Source of the DNA: Winogradskyella alexanderae
GTDB taxonomy: Bacteria > Bacteroidota > Bacteroidia > Flavobacteriales > Flavobacteriaceae
Length of the DNA: 64,000 bases
Reading direction: 5' to 3'
NCBI RefSeq assembly: GCF_020166335.1
Contig: NZ_JAIUJR010000005.1
Location: forward strand, 1 to 64,000
Shown: positions 50,773 to 60,532 of the stretch, piece by piece
Layout: every line of letters begins with the position of its first letter
How positions within the stretch are numbered: the stretch's first letter is position 1
Notes under the pieces: generated by a model
Told to the model about the DNA's origin: nothing
Databases searched by the model: none
The model's input: the letters and a program-made list of their open reading frames with translations, nothing else
Program-made: the position numbers and the translations under genes

Positions 50773-52113
50773 ATGTCTGATGATTTTGATTTATTAGAAA
50801 CAAACTCCAACGAAAAAACCGAAAAAGTTGACGTTAATTGGGGCAAGGCCATAGACCAGATGAAGTCTAAATTGGCTCAAGAGGACGATCCTGAAAGTCG
50901 ACAAAAAATACTCAATGCCACATTAGATTCGGTTGTTGATATGGCCGAAAAAGATAGGTCCACATTATTAGATGCAATTAAGGATTTAACAGATTATCAG
51001 GATGAAGTAGGGATTATGTTTGAAGGATTTTCGGCTTTAAATGCAGAAGAACAAAAGGTCATAGATGATGCCGTTAGACGTTTGGAACGTGCTAAAGTTG
51101 AACTTGATGATGCGAAAAGTAAACCTGATACATGGTGGAATAACCTCTGGGGAAGAAAAAGTAAAATCAAACGAGCGGAAGACGAATTAGAAAGTGCTCA
51201 AAAAGAACGTAATTCGGCAGACAACAAGGCCAAGGCAATGTTTCAACAACGTATTGAAACCGCCGATGTTCAAACACTGTTAAATGAGTTATCATTTAAA
51301 AGTCAGGCAGCAATAAAGCGCCTAAAAGACAGAGAGCTAGAGATTAAAGAAGTTGAGGAGAGTTTAAAAATAGCTATTGTAGAAGCTAGTAACAACCATA
51401 CGAAGGCTCTAGAAAAAAAGAAAGAAGTAGAAGCTAGGCTTGACGAACAATATGCTTTGCTGAAACAAGCTAGACAAGCTTTGGAGGAAGTAGCGGATAA
51501 ACAGTCGACAGAATACTCAGAAGCCTTAGAAAAAGTTACACAATTAGAACAAAAGGTTGAGGAGTTAGAGGGTTTAAAAAATGCTTACACTACATTGGCT
51601 GCATCAAAGGATAGCTTTGTCCATAAGCATAATCTAACTATAAAAGTTTTAACCTCTCTAAGGAGCAATTTGCAAACACATAGAGCCAAACTTAAAAGTG
51701 ATACAGACGAGCGTCTCAAGTATTACGATGGTTATGTGGTGGCCTTAAAAGCGCGCACGGATCAAGAATTTGCCGCAATTTTAGAACATCTTGGTGTTAA
51801 AACCGATGAACATATTGGAGAGACTTTAGCAGCGATGCATTCAGCTAGTGCAAAAGCCCGTCAAGAAATGATGGATAATATTCCAGTACATGAAAAAGTT
51901 ATGCAAGGCGTTTACGGTAGTTATGCAGAGGCTTTAAAGGATATTAGAGCCAAAGACGAGGAAATTCAAAAAAACTTTGCCGATCGTTATGGTATCGATA
52001 TGAAAGAAATTTTCGAAGAGTACTATAAAGCAGACCCTAATGCACCATCTGATGATGGCGAACCAGAAGGTGAAACAAAACCAGAAGCCAAAGATGATGA
52101 CCTGTTAGGGTAG
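50773..52113 (+). CDS. Coiled-coil protein, first gene of the seven-gene unknown operon
   Basis: A 446-residue, strongly charged protein with no signal or membrane segment. Residues about 90-290 are continuous coiled coil (for example AVRRLERAKVELDDAKS, LEKKKEVEARLDEQYALLKQARQALEEVADKQ, VTQLEQKVEELEGL). The N-terminus and C-terminus (DDGEPEGETKPEAKDDDLLG) are acidic tails. A helical C-terminal part (KARTDQEFAAILEHLGVKTDEH) may be a separate domain. A distant likeness to TelA-type proteins is possible but I see no diagnostic motif. Its job, possibly as a scaffold, is inferred from being cotranscribed with the AAA+ ATPase. Confidence 0.8.
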   Translation: MSDDFDLLETNSNEKTEKVDVNWGKAIDQMKSKLAQEDDPESRQKILNATLDSVVDMAEKDRSTLLDAIKDLTDYQDEVGIMFEGFSALNAEEQKVIDDAVRRLERAKVELDDAKSKPDTWWNNLWGRKSKIKRAEDELESAQKERNSADNKAKAMFQQRIETADVQTLLNELSFKSQAAIKRLKDRELEIKEVEESLKIAIVEASNNHTKALEKKKEVEARLDEQYALLKQARQALEEVADKQSTEYSEALEKVTQLEQKVEELEGLKNAYTTLAASKDSFVHKHNLTIKVLTSLRSNLQTHRAKLKSDTDERLKYYDGYVVALKARTDQEFAAILEHLGVKTDEHIGETLAAMHSASAKARQEMMDNIPVHEKVMQGVYGSYAEALKDIRAKDEEIQKNFADRYGIDMKEIFEEYYKADPNAPSDDGEPEGETKPEAKDDDLLG

Positions 52114-52167
52114 ATGAGAACATTTATGCAAGGCCACTTATGACCTTGTTATTCTAAAATTGAATGA

Positions 52168-53220
52168 TTGAAGATGATTGTAACGCCTTTAGATTCCGCA
52201 GAACTTGACTCTAAGGAACAGTATGTGTTTTATCATAAATTGGTAGATTTCTCTCTTAAAGAGCTAATTGTTGCCGTACAGCAAAAACAACTTATTAAAG
52301 AAAAAGAAATACTGTTATTTAAACAATACTGTGACTTGTTACTATATTCCATTGAAGCCATGCGTGTCAAATATATGTATGACGATGAGGATAATATGAA
52401 AGTGGATTTAACGGATTCTAGTTTTCCAAATTATTTAGAGTTTCGATACCTTTTTAATGACTTAGAGCTAAGAGAAGAATTTTTGGGTAAGCTTACTAAT
52501 GTAGAAGATTTAAAGAAAGAGTTTCTTGATACACTTATGCGAAAGAAACAACTAATTTCAAAACGCAAACTCTTTCAGGCCGCCTCAATTGTTTACTATT
52601 CATCAGCTAAAAAAGAATACATATTCAATCGTTTTGTTCAAGGAAAAATCTTAGATGTGCCTGAGTCTAAACTAGCTGCGCATATGGTAAGTTGGAGCTT
52701 TTATGATGTAACACACAATAGACCTTTTATATGTTATATGTACTTTAATTATGATGGTCGCAACGTACAAGATTATAAAAGCGAAATTTACAATGTCCTT
52801 AAGAATACATCAGACAGAGAAATGGCTTTAGATACCATGGCGTACGCTATTGACAAACGATTACCAAAAGTGTATCCAAAGTTAGTAAAGCGAATTGATC
52901 TTGGTCCTGTACACAATGTTTTCGCTAAGGATGAAAACGAAATAACACATGCAATTCTAACAGGTATTTCTAAGAAAACCATACCCCTTGAATCTTATGC
53001 GGTTTCATTTAAGATTGACGAAATACGATCTAAGAGTGAATTTAAGGAAGGCGGTTTTTTTAGTAAGCAAACCTTTCAAAAATGGGATAATATCTTTAGA
53101 CAACGCTATGTATTTGCACCACATAGAATTATACAATTATTGCATAATAAGACGCCCGAAATTATGAATAACCTTGCTCAGGCACCAATTCAACTTTCGG
53201 ATTTATCAGTTAAAAATTAA
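52168..53220 (+). CDS. Hypothetical protein of the AAA/NUDIX operon
   Basis: A 350-residue soluble protein, 54 bases after the coiled-coil gene. The N-terminal ~180 residues are helical (FYHKLVDFSLKELIVAVQQ). The middle part has aromatic, beta-like stretches (AHMVSWSFYDVTHN, FICYMYFNYDGRN), and the C-terminal part is mixed. I recognise no family or catalytic motif. The tight linkage on both sides (37 bases to the AAA+ gene) implies a structural or adaptor role in the same complex, which is inference. Confidence 0.78.
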   Translation: MKMIVTPLDSAELDSKEQYVFYHKLVDFSLKELIVAVQQKQLIKEKEILLFKQYCDLLLYSIEAMRVKYMYDDEDNMKVDLTDSSFPNYLEFRYLFNDLELREEFLGKLTNVEDLKKEFLDTLMRKKQLISKRKLFQAASIVYYSSAKKEYIFNRFVQGKILDVPESKLAAHMVSWSFYDVTHNRPFICYMYFNYDGRNVQDYKSEIYNVLKNTSDREMALDTMAYAIDKRLPKVYPKLVKRIDLGPVHNVFAKDENEITHAILTGISKKTIPLESYAVSFKIDEIRSKSEFKEGGFFSKQTFQKWDNIFRQRYVFAPHRIIQLLHNKTPEIMNNLAQAPIQLSDLSVKN

Positions 53221-53257
53221 GCGCAGTATAAAGTCTGCGATCTGAACAAGAAATTAA

Positions 53258-55216
53258 ATGGAGCACAACTCAACCTTTCCAATAAAACAAAATGAACTCG
53301 ATATGCTTCGCGATGAAGCAACTTCCTATTTAAAATCCGTACAGTGGGAGCAAAGCCAACGTGCAAAAAATTTGGACAATAAGGATAAGGATGAATCCAT
53401 TTTACTTTATTTATCGAGAGCCAACAATGGCAGCAATGTAACGGTTACATCAGTTTCTAAAACCGTTTTAGCTCTTAAGAAGCGCTTATTACCGGAGTCT
53501 GTTGCAATTCCTTTGTATTTAAATCAGACCTTATTCGCAGTACAAGAAGGATTGACCATGGGAATATGGATCAAGGATAGCTACTATGATGCATCAGGCC
53601 TATCAAGTTTATCGGAGAACAAATCTGCATTGGATAGAGCAGGTAAACGTGAGTACGAGAGTAAAATGCATACCGCAACAGCCTTTATGTTGTTTGCGAC
53701 CGCTTATAAGATTTTACATGATTTAAAACCATATGCGTCAGATGATTTATCCGTAATGAAGCAAAAGTTTGCTGGTATTCCTGAGGTTTCACTTTTATCC
53801 CCTTTAAAAGGAATCTCCTGTCAGTTATTTTATTACGATAAATATTTAGGACATCCCGAAATCATTAAATCAGATAAGGATGTTATCGATTTTACAGTGG
53901 TCTATTTTGAATCCCTCATTGATGAAATTCAACTGCGTAAAAGCAGTCTTGAATACACTGAAACTATTGTAGATAGAGCCTATAAACTCGAGAATTCTGA
54001 TTTTGCGATAGATGGTTGGAACAACGCATTCCAAGGAACAGCCAAAAGCGTTGAATTTAACAAAATTAAATTTGAGGAGATTGTTGGTAATCGCCATGCC
54101 AAGCATTTTGCAAGACGATTAACGGAGCGAATGTTAAGCTATGATTTTGAGGCACAGAAGAATCCATTTCAAGAATTGGGTGGTTTTATGCCGGTTTTTA
54201 TGGGCTATGGTATTCCTGGAACAGGTAAGAGTATGCTTATTGCCGCAATTGCAACACGGCTTAAGGAGCATTGTGATAATTTAGACATCCCATTTTTATT
54301 CCATCCTATGCCAGACACGTTGATAAGTACCTTTCAAGGTGGTTCTGCCGAGAAAATGGTGGAATGGATGAAACCACTTCAAGACCCAACACGTCTAATA
54401 TTTGCACCAATTGATGACGCCGAAAACAATCTGCAAGAACGCACAGCACAAGGCGTTTCAGCTGGTGTAAAGGAAGTTATAGGCGTATTCCTGAGGTATA
54501 CAGAAGGTGCATACGCGGTAAATTATGGTAATAGTTCAATAGGGCTTTTTACAAATTTGCCAGAGATGCTAGATAAAGCTGTCATTTCACGAGTTCAAGG
54601 GAGGTTCAAAATTGATGGAGCTCGTTCAGAGCACGATTTTCTGGATCAAGATTTTCTATGGTGGCGAAAATTACAAGATACAATGCCTGGTTTTATAAAT
54701 ATGGACGACCCTGAAGTTTATCAATACCTTGCAGATCAAGGTCTAGCTAGAAGTATGGGTGAAATTTTAAAGATTGTCGAAAAACCAACGGAGGAACGTG
54801 TACTTAAGACCTATGAAAAAGTTGAAAAAATGCACAAAGAGGATGACCATATGTTTTATGCAACATTGTACAAAGAGATACAACATATCTTTCCATTTTT
54901 CTCATCAAGAGATGTTAGAAATATCCAATCTGCCATCTCATTGCGCTTAACTGATTTTGATTTGGAAGAAGATTGGTTTGAAAATCCAGATAAGTATTTT
55001 AAAAAGGATTACCAAACCAAATTGGATATGTTGCAAGAATTAATGAAAGCCAACATGAAGGGCTTAAATTTCTCTGATATAAGGCGTCAGGAGGTTATCC
55101 GATATTTGGACAATGTAGCCACTATAGCTGATACAGACTTTAAGCGCAAAGTGGATGAAAGAATTAATCAGCTTAATATTGAGGCCGAAGCGAGGGATAA
55201 ATTTGGAAATGGATAG
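53258..55216 (+). CDS. AAA+ family ATPase
   Basis: A 652-residue protein. The N-terminal ~300 residues are unassigned. A AAA+ module follows with Walker A YGIPGTGKSML (about residues 317-327) and Walker B LIFAPIDDAENN (about 379-390, with DD in place of DE). ISRVQGRFKIDG is a likely sensor/arginine-finger region. The C-terminal ~200 residues are helical and charged. The altered Walker B could slow hydrolysis or suit a remodelling ATPase. It is the only energy-using enzyme of the operon and probably its motor. It ends 6 bases before the NUDIX gene. Confidence 0.87.
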   Translation: MEHNSTFPIKQNELDMLRDEATSYLKSVQWEQSQRAKNLDNKDKDESILLYLSRANNGSNVTVTSVSKTVLALKKRLLPESVAIPLYLNQTLFAVQEGLTMGIWIKDSYYDASGLSSLSENKSALDRAGKREYESKMHTATAFMLFATAYKILHDLKPYASDDLSVMKQKFAGIPEVSLLSPLKGISCQLFYYDKYLGHPEIIKSDKDVIDFTVVYFESLIDEIQLRKSSLEYTETIVDRAYKLENSDFAIDGWNNAFQGTAKSVEFNKIKFEEIVGNRHAKHFARRLTERMLSYDFEAQKNPFQELGGFMPVFMGYGIPGTGKSMLIAAIATRLKEHCDNLDIPFLFHPMPDTLISTFQGGSAEKMVEWMKPLQDPTRLIFAPIDDAENNLQERTAQGVSAGVKEVIGVFLRYTEGAYAVNYGNSSIGLFTNLPEMLDKAVISRVQGRFKIDGARSEHDFLDQDFLWWRKLQDTMPGFINMDDPEVYQYLADQGLARSMGEILKIVEKPTEERVLKTYEKVEKMHKEDDHMFYATLYKEIQHIFPFFSSRDVRNIQSAISLRLTDFDLEEDWFENPDKYFKKDYQTKLDMLQELMKANMKGLNFSDIRRQEVIRYLDNVATIADTDFKRKVDERINQLNIEAEARDKFGNG

Positions 55217-55222
55217 ATTTTA

Positions 55223-55804
55223 ATGAAAAATCTGAGAAATATAGAACATATAAAACTATCTAAAGCTTGGGCACAACTGGATAGAATTGACTATGATTTT
55301 AAGTTTAAAAATGGGGAATGGAAACGTCTGTCAAGAGAAACCTATAATAGAGGTGACGGTGCTGCAATTTTACTCTATAATGTAAAGAATGGAACTGTTA
55401 TACTTACACGACAATTTAGAATGCCTATCTATGAAAATAATAAAAATGAAGGTATGTCTATTGAAGTCTGTGCTGGTGCTATTGATAAGTCAGATTCACC
55501 AATAGATACTATAATTGCTGAAGTAGAGGAAGAGGTAGGTTACAAGATCGAAACGGCAAAACATGTTTTAAGTGCTTATACCTCACCAGGTGCACTAACA
55601 GAAAAAATGTTTCTGTACGTTGCAGAATATAGTGCTAAAATGAAGATTAGTGATGGTGGTGGACTTGCGTCAGAAAATGAAGAAATTGAAGTTTTAGAAC
55701 TGCCTTTTAATATCGTCCTAAAAATGGTTGAAGACCAAGAAATCATTGATGCAAAAAGCATTATGTTAATTCAATATGCTCAAATAAACAATTTGTTGGG
55801 ATAA
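55223..55804 (+). CDS. NUDIX hydrolase-like protein
   Basis: A 193-residue protein similar to NudK/ADP-sugar pyrophosphatases: VILTRQFRMPIYENN at the front, then the Nudix box region EVCAGAIDKSDSPIDTIIAE + VEEEVGYKI. The box has the EVEEE catalytic glutamates, but the usual Glu before x7 is Asp and the Arg of REVxEE is Ala. Activity may be reduced or specialised. Substrates of relatives are nucleoside-diphosphate sugars. It is embedded in the operon (6-base and 1-base gaps). Confidence 0.85.
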   Translation: MKNLRNIEHIKLSKAWAQLDRIDYDFKFKNGEWKRLSRETYNRGDGAAILLYNVKNGTVILTRQFRMPIYENNKNEGMSIEVCAGAIDKSDSPIDTIIAEVEEEVGYKIETAKHVLSAYTSPGALTEKMFLYVAEYSAKMKISDGGGLASENEEIEVLELPFNIVLKMVEDQEIIDAKSIMLIQYAQINNLLG

Positions 55805-55805
55805 G

Positions 55806-57041
55806 ATGAAGAAATTAAAAGAAGCTAATTTATACAGAAGTGAACTGATCCCAGTAAGCGGTAAATTAGTTGAGCGTTATAATAAATGCTTAAATACACT
55901 TGGGTTTACTGCTACTAAGCTCAAGTCTTTCTCAATAGATGGTGTTGGTTGGAGTCCAGAAATCGCAGAGGAGAAAGGAGATGTTCAATATTTGAATCAT
56001 GGTGATGCCAATCCACACGGTATTATCATATCGCCATTACAAAAAGGAAAACCTGTGTATTTGCCATTTCATTCTTTCGATAGGGAGATGATGCAACACG
56101 TTTTTAGGACACATGGAAAAAAAATAAACGACATAACAAGGGATTCTGCAATTTGTATTGATTTTGACCAAGATATCGATGTATTTTATGAACCTTTAGA
56201 TGTCTTAAAATATCAGGATGTTAGTATAACATTTCGACTTATTGATAATCTTGAAGAAAAACAAAAGGAACAATTGGCCTTGGTAGATAAGTTTAACCAA
56301 GGCAATAATTTCATAGATGAAGATTTGCATAAAGCACTTCTAGAGTCTGCAAAATCTTATGGAGACCTTAGAGAAAGAGAATTACACTTGCATCCTTTAC
56401 ATTTTTCAACAGGATCATTTTATACTAGAGCTTTTGAAGGGGTTTATCTACTGAGAGACTTTATTAAACCAATAGTTGTCTTTGAAAGTAAGGACGTTTA
56501 TAAGGAGGCCATAAAAGATACTATACATGATGTTCTAATTTATCATATTTCTCAACCGCAATTAATTGATAAACTTAAGGATCATATTATTATTGATTGC
56601 AACCTAGAGGAGGTAGTAAAGACTTCAAATTATGATAGAATCAAAAAATTTGAACTATACCAACTGTTGGATAAAACCGAACATCCTATTAGAGAAATAT
56701 TAAATAGTAAAATACTCTACAAAAAATACCTCAATAAACTGGAAATAAATGACCGTAAAAGAGTGATGAGCGTTGAGATATATCTTGAAAAGTTAGAGCG
56801 AAGTAATGCTCATAAGATTGAAGATATTGTAGACCAGCCACTTTATTTTGCATTACATCAGCCACACTCTTCGCTTTCTGCAGGCCAAAGGGATTTAATC
56901 CACAAACTACTTGTAAATATTGCGCCAAAAGATGTTTTATTCCTTTATTGGTATGATAAAGAACAATTCTATAAGAACTATGAGATGTGGAATGATTCCT
57001 TCAGAGACTGGGTTATAGAACAAATACGTAACAATATTTAA
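55806..57041 (+). CDS. Hypothetical protein of the AAA/NUDIX operon
   Basis: A 411-residue soluble protein starting one base after the NUDIX stop. The N-terminal ~130 residues contain FSIDGVGWSPEIAEEKGDVQYLNHGDANPHGIII, a mixed alpha/beta part. The C-terminal ~250 residues are helical with many Glu/Lys (KDTIHDVLIYHISQPQL, VEIYLEKLERSNAHKIEDI). No signal, membrane segment or catalytic motif is seen and the family is not recognised. A part in the operon's complex is the only inference the context allows. Confidence 0.78.
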   Translation: MKKLKEANLYRSELIPVSGKLVERYNKCLNTLGFTATKLKSFSIDGVGWSPEIAEEKGDVQYLNHGDANPHGIIISPLQKGKPVYLPFHSFDREMMQHVFRTHGKKINDITRDSAICIDFDQDIDVFYEPLDVLKYQDVSITFRLIDNLEEKQKEQLALVDKFNQGNNFIDEDLHKALLESAKSYGDLRERELHLHPLHFSTGSFYTRAFEGVYLLRDFIKPIVVFESKDVYKEAIKDTIHDVLIYHISQPQLIDKLKDHIIIDCNLEEVVKTSNYDRIKKFELYQLLDKTEHPIREILNSKILYKKYLNKLEINDRKRVMSVEIYLEKLERSNAHKIEDIVDQPLYFALHQPHSSLSAGQRDLIHKLLVNIAPKDVLFLYWYDKEQFYKNYEMWNDSFRDWVIEQIRNNI

Positions 57042-57082
57042 GTTTTTTAGACTAATTTTATAAGACGTATTAAATCATTGTC

Positions 57083-57619
57083 ATGGGACTAGAACTTGTA
57101 ATTTTCATTGTTGCTATATTGTTTGGAATCTTTATTTATTGGCGAGAGTCTAATGGCAATGGCGCTTATAGACGGTTAAATAAAATCGTAAATAGTAAGG
57201 AGCTTCAAATGAGTCCTGACGACCCAAAGGGTTTTGTTTATAAGCAGTCTTTTATACCAAGATTAATTTTTGTATTTGCATTGGTTTTAATCACAGCCTT
57301 GGTCGTTGAATTTTTAACACCACTTGCCGTATTTAGTAGTTATAATGGTATATCGGCTTTTTCGTCATTTGCCGTGGGAACATTAATTGGTACATATGTT
57401 GCACACTTTGTAATAAAAACCTCGGAGTTGGTTGAAGAGAAAAGTGATACTTTAGGAGATTTAGTAGAAGATGCTGTTGAAAAAGGTAGAGATATAGTCG
57501 AGGACATAAAGAATAAAGATAACAGGGCGATCGAAGAGGTTAAAAAAGAAGATCATAATGATCCTGAACCAGACAAAAAATCAGCACGAGAACGTCTCAA
57601 GGATAAAGGTTTAATGTAA
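57083..57619 (+). CDS. Three-helix membrane protein of the AAA/NUDIX operon
   Basis: A 178-residue protein. Hydrophobic helices are at about residues 3-20 (LELVIFIVAILFGIFIYW), 58-78 (FIPRLIFVFALVLITALVVEF) and 90-112 (ISAFSSFAVGTLIGTYVAHFV). The C-terminal ~65 residues are a charged cytosolic tail (EEKSDTLGDLVEDAVEKGRD and KSARERLKDKGLM). It is 41 bases after the 411-residue gene. It probably anchors or receives the soluble components at the inner membrane, which is inference. Confidence 0.8.
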   Translation: MGLELVIFIVAILFGIFIYWRESNGNGAYRRLNKIVNSKELQMSPDDPKGFVYKQSFIPRLIFVFALVLITALVVEFLTPLAVFSSYNGISAFSSFAVGTLIGTYVAHFVIKTSELVEEKSDTLGDLVEDAVEKGRDIVEDIKNKDNRAIEEVKKEDHNDPEPDKKSARERLKDKGLM

Positions 57620-57657
57620 TTTGAAAGCACACTTTTTTCTATTTCAAAAACTTAACT

Positions 57658-59352
57658 ATGATAAAATCTTATTGGAACAAAGGCCCAAAGCAAAAAAAGG
57701 TAACGGTTTTCTTATCTTTATTGTTATTGGTGCTCCTATTCTTTTTTAGGGATGATTACCAACCCTTGCTCTTATTCTTTAGAAAGTATTTGTTTATTAT
57801 AATTGTGAGTTTGCTTGTTCTTATTCTAGGCCTAAGAAAGTTTAGGAGAACACCTGGCACAGGGAGCAGATTGGGAATTTTAGGATTGCTTATTGTCTTT
57901 TTTGGGCTTTTGTATTTTCTTGGATGGAACCAAGGACTTTACGATTATATGAAGACTTACAATGTATTCAATAATCTCAATAAGGTTGAAATTAATAACT
58001 TGCCATTAACACAAAACGAACGCATTCAACCCTTACGGAATATTCATTCAATGGCCAAAGAACGGGTGGCAGAAACCAAAGATGTCTCTTTACCGCATTT
58101 GGTTCGTGTTGACAATGAAAACAAGTGGACTATGGCCATACAACCTAGCGAAAAGTATACCATGCAACGCTTTAGTGATAATACAGAAGAATTGTTTTCA
58201 GTAAGTAGTACGTCTCCTTTTCCACGTTTTTCTAACGAGAATCGTATTTCTGAAACATTTTCTATTGGTGAGTCACTAATGTTTAGCAGAAACACTTATA
58301 ATGCAGTAGTACAACGATTTAATCCTTGGATGTTATTCAATTACGAACCAAGCGACACTTTCTACATGAAGAACGACGATGATGAATGGGTGCAGGTTGT
58401 TAGTTTAATTAAATGGAAAGGTTTCTTTTTTCCTTACCCAACTTTTGGTGGTGTTATGATTATTGACAACGGAGCTCACGATTTTAAGGACTACCTAGAA
58501 CGTATATTAATTGGTAAGGGCACTTTTGTAAGTCCAGAAGATATAAAAAACTACAAGTATTTAACGAAGCAAAATACACTGGCAGAAAAGGTTTCCAAAT
58601 TACAAGCAGAGTCTTTGAAGTTTTTAGGTGGATTTAGCGACCCTTTGCCTTGGAATATGTTAACGGCCGTAAAAATACCACTAATGCCTAAAGATCAGAA
58701 CCAACAACCCTATGTTACAGATTTTGATTTTGCAGGGTCTAATACCAATGCCTATAGTGGTTTATATCACTGGTTTGGTTTGGAACCAGTTGGCGAAGAC
58801 AAGACTAGTTTAAGCTACAGTGTTTTTATTCCAGCTGATGGTTCAGACAAACTATATTATTATGACCACTCTCGTAAAAAAGAGGGTTATGCAGGCGTTT
58901 CTGCAATGCCACTGAAAGTTAAGGAATCGCGCAAGGAATATGATTGGAATGCTAGTACACCTGTGGAATTTAGACCATATATTAAAGAAATAGCTGGAAG
59001 AAAACGTATGTTTTTCCTAGGAACGGTATCTTCTATTAGCGATACCGATTCAAAACAGTTTGATGGTTCTGCAACTCCAGATTTAGTGCTAATTGATAGT
59101 GAATATAGTGATGTTACTTGGATAGATGTAAAACACCCAAGCTCATGGGATGAAGCCGTTTATAATCAACTCAATGAAGCTTGGCGGGCCAGTGAGGGTA
59201 TAGGCTATTATTTCAATGAACAGCCAAGTGATGAAGATATATTAGAACAGGCTTTAGACTCACTTAAAGTAATACCAAAAGCAACAGACAAATCTGCTGA
59301 AATTGAAGCGCTACAGCGTAAAATAGATTCCCTAAAGGCGATTAGTAACTAA
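57658..59352 (+). CDS. Membrane protein with large extracytoplasmic domain, last gene of the operon
   Basis: A 564-residue protein. Three membrane helices lie in the first ~100 residues (KVTVFLSLLLLVLLFFF, KYLFIIIVSLLVLILGL, LGILGLLIVFFGLLYFLG). A ~450-residue soluble part follows, probably outside the inner membrane by the positive-inside pattern of the loops. It is rich in aromatic and beta-forming segments (KWKGFFFPYPTFGGVMII, YSGLYHWFGLEPVGED). A short helix, EALQRKIDSLKA, ends it. No family is recognised. It likely links the cytosolic AAA+ machinery to the periplasm (inference). Confidence 0.8.
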   Translation: MIKSYWNKGPKQKKVTVFLSLLLLVLLFFFRDDYQPLLLFFRKYLFIIIVSLLVLILGLRKFRRTPGTGSRLGILGLLIVFFGLLYFLGWNQGLYDYMKTYNVFNNLNKVEINNLPLTQNERIQPLRNIHSMAKERVAETKDVSLPHLVRVDNENKWTMAIQPSEKYTMQRFSDNTEELFSVSSTSPFPRFSNENRISETFSIGESLMFSRNTYNAVVQRFNPWMLFNYEPSDTFYMKNDDDEWVQVVSLIKWKGFFFPYPTFGGVMIIDNGAHDFKDYLERILIGKGTFVSPEDIKNYKYLTKQNTLAEKVSKLQAESLKFLGGFSDPLPWNMLTAVKIPLMPKDQNQQPYVTDFDFAGSNTNAYSGLYHWFGLEPVGEDKTSLSYSVFIPADGSDKLYYYDHSRKKEGYAGVSAMPLKVKESRKEYDWNASTPVEFRPYIKEIAGRKRMFFLGTVSSISDTDSKQFDGSATPDLVLIDSEYSDVTWIDVKHPSSWDEAVYNQLNEAWRASEGIGYYFNEQPSDEDILEQALDSLKVIPKATDKSAEIEALQRKIDSLKAISN

Positions 59353-59426
59353 ATTATTTATAGAATTAACCAGATAGTAAGAACTATATAATAATAATAA
59401 TACAGATTTTGAGAGGCTTGTATATT

Positions 59427-60443
59427 CTAACTACGAGCTCTTACAAAATCTGTAATTAAATAACTAATAGCTTTACCAACTTGTGTGTAGGTTTTTTTAC
59501 TTGGAGAAGCTTCACATATATGTAGATAGATTGCCTTTTTGTTGCTGCCAAAAAAATGAACAAAACGTCGGGCTTGATTTAATGTAAAACCAGAGGGCGT
59601 CATTGCGCTACTAGGCATATTTTCAATTGCATCACAATCTATTTCTATACCAAAAGAATCCTTCGAAACAAATTCCTGAGCAGAACCACAAGCGTCTTCA
59701 AAATTAAGTTCTTTTCTAATCTCAAGAGCTTCAAAGGTATTAAATTGAATATCCTTGAGTTTTTTGATTGTTTTTAAAAGCGTCTGAGAAGTGTAATTTT
59801 CATGAAGCCCAAAAATGAAGTAACGTTTTAGAAAGCCTTCGGCATAGGCATAACTAAAACCGTTACCACTATGACGACCCTCTTCTGGCCTAAAATCTGA
59901 GTGTGCGTCAAAATTAATTGCATTGATCTTGTTATTTAAAGCCAAGGCACAACCCTTTATAATGCCATAAGCGTTGTTATGACCTCCACCAATAATAATT
60001 GGTATTTTTCCTGCTTTAATAATACATGAAACTAAATAGCTAACATCTTTGTCAATTTCTTCGACTAATTTCCTGAGCTTTAAAATTGACTTCTTTTTTG
60101 TCAGATCTAAATCCTTGACTTCTTTTTCCAATTCAATATATTCTAAGTGACCTAATATGGCAATTTTATTTGCATTATTAAAAGTATTGTATTGCGTGTT
60201 TAAGAAGTATTTTAGCCCAGATTGCCATGCTTTTTTTGTTCCTTTCTGCCCATGATTGGCTCGAACTCCAAAATCTTCGGCAATACCAAAAATTACGAAC
60301 TCGACATCTAAACTGCAGATATCCTCGTATATGGTAGTGAGGTTTGGTAATAATGAAACTTGTTCGCCAAATTTTGTTTCACCTCTACGGGAATTTACGA
60401 GAGAATCTCGGTCTTTGTTTGTAAACAAAACAAGATTTTTCAT
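59427..60443 (-). CDS. hutG: Formimidoylglutamase-type arginase-family hydrolase
   Basis: A 338-residue ureohydrolase-fold enzyme. Metal-binding motifs are GGGHNNAYG, NFDAHSDFRPEEGRHSG (DAHxD) and EIDCDAIENMPSSAMTPSG (DxD). These fit the arginase/agmatinase/formimidoylglutamase family, with the last the best match given hutI nearby. It hydrolyses N-formimidoyl-glutamate to glutamate and formamide, the final step of histidine breakdown. The first motif has GGGHNN where many arginases have GGDHS. Confidence 0.85.
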   Translation of the reverse strand: MKNLVLFTNKDRDSLVNSRRGETKFGEQVSLLPNLTTIYEDICSLDVEFVIFGIAEDFGVRANHGQKGTKKAWQSGLKYFLNTQYNTFNNANKIAILGHLEYIELEKEVKDLDLTKKKSILKLRKLVEEIDKDVSYLVSCIIKAGKIPIIIGGGHNNAYGIIKGCALALNNKINAINFDAHSDFRPEEGRHSGNGFSYAYAEGFLKRYFIFGLHENYTSQTLLKTIKKLKDIQFNTFEALEIRKELNFEDACGSAQEFVSKDSFGIEIDCDAIENMPSSAMTPSGFTLNQARRFVHFFGSNKKAIYLHICEASPSKKTYTQVGKAISYLITDFVRARS

Positions 60444-60532
60444 AAGGTGTAAAGTTTAGAGATAAATGTACATTTTTATTTTATCTTTAAAGTGATATAA
60501 CAAGGATTAACAATAACTTAAAAACATAATTT

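Noticed and set aside
50773-59352. Tellurite-resistance (Ter/TelA) operon
   Set aside because: There is no TerD-like, TerC-like or clear TelA signature. The coiled-coil likeness alone is not enough.
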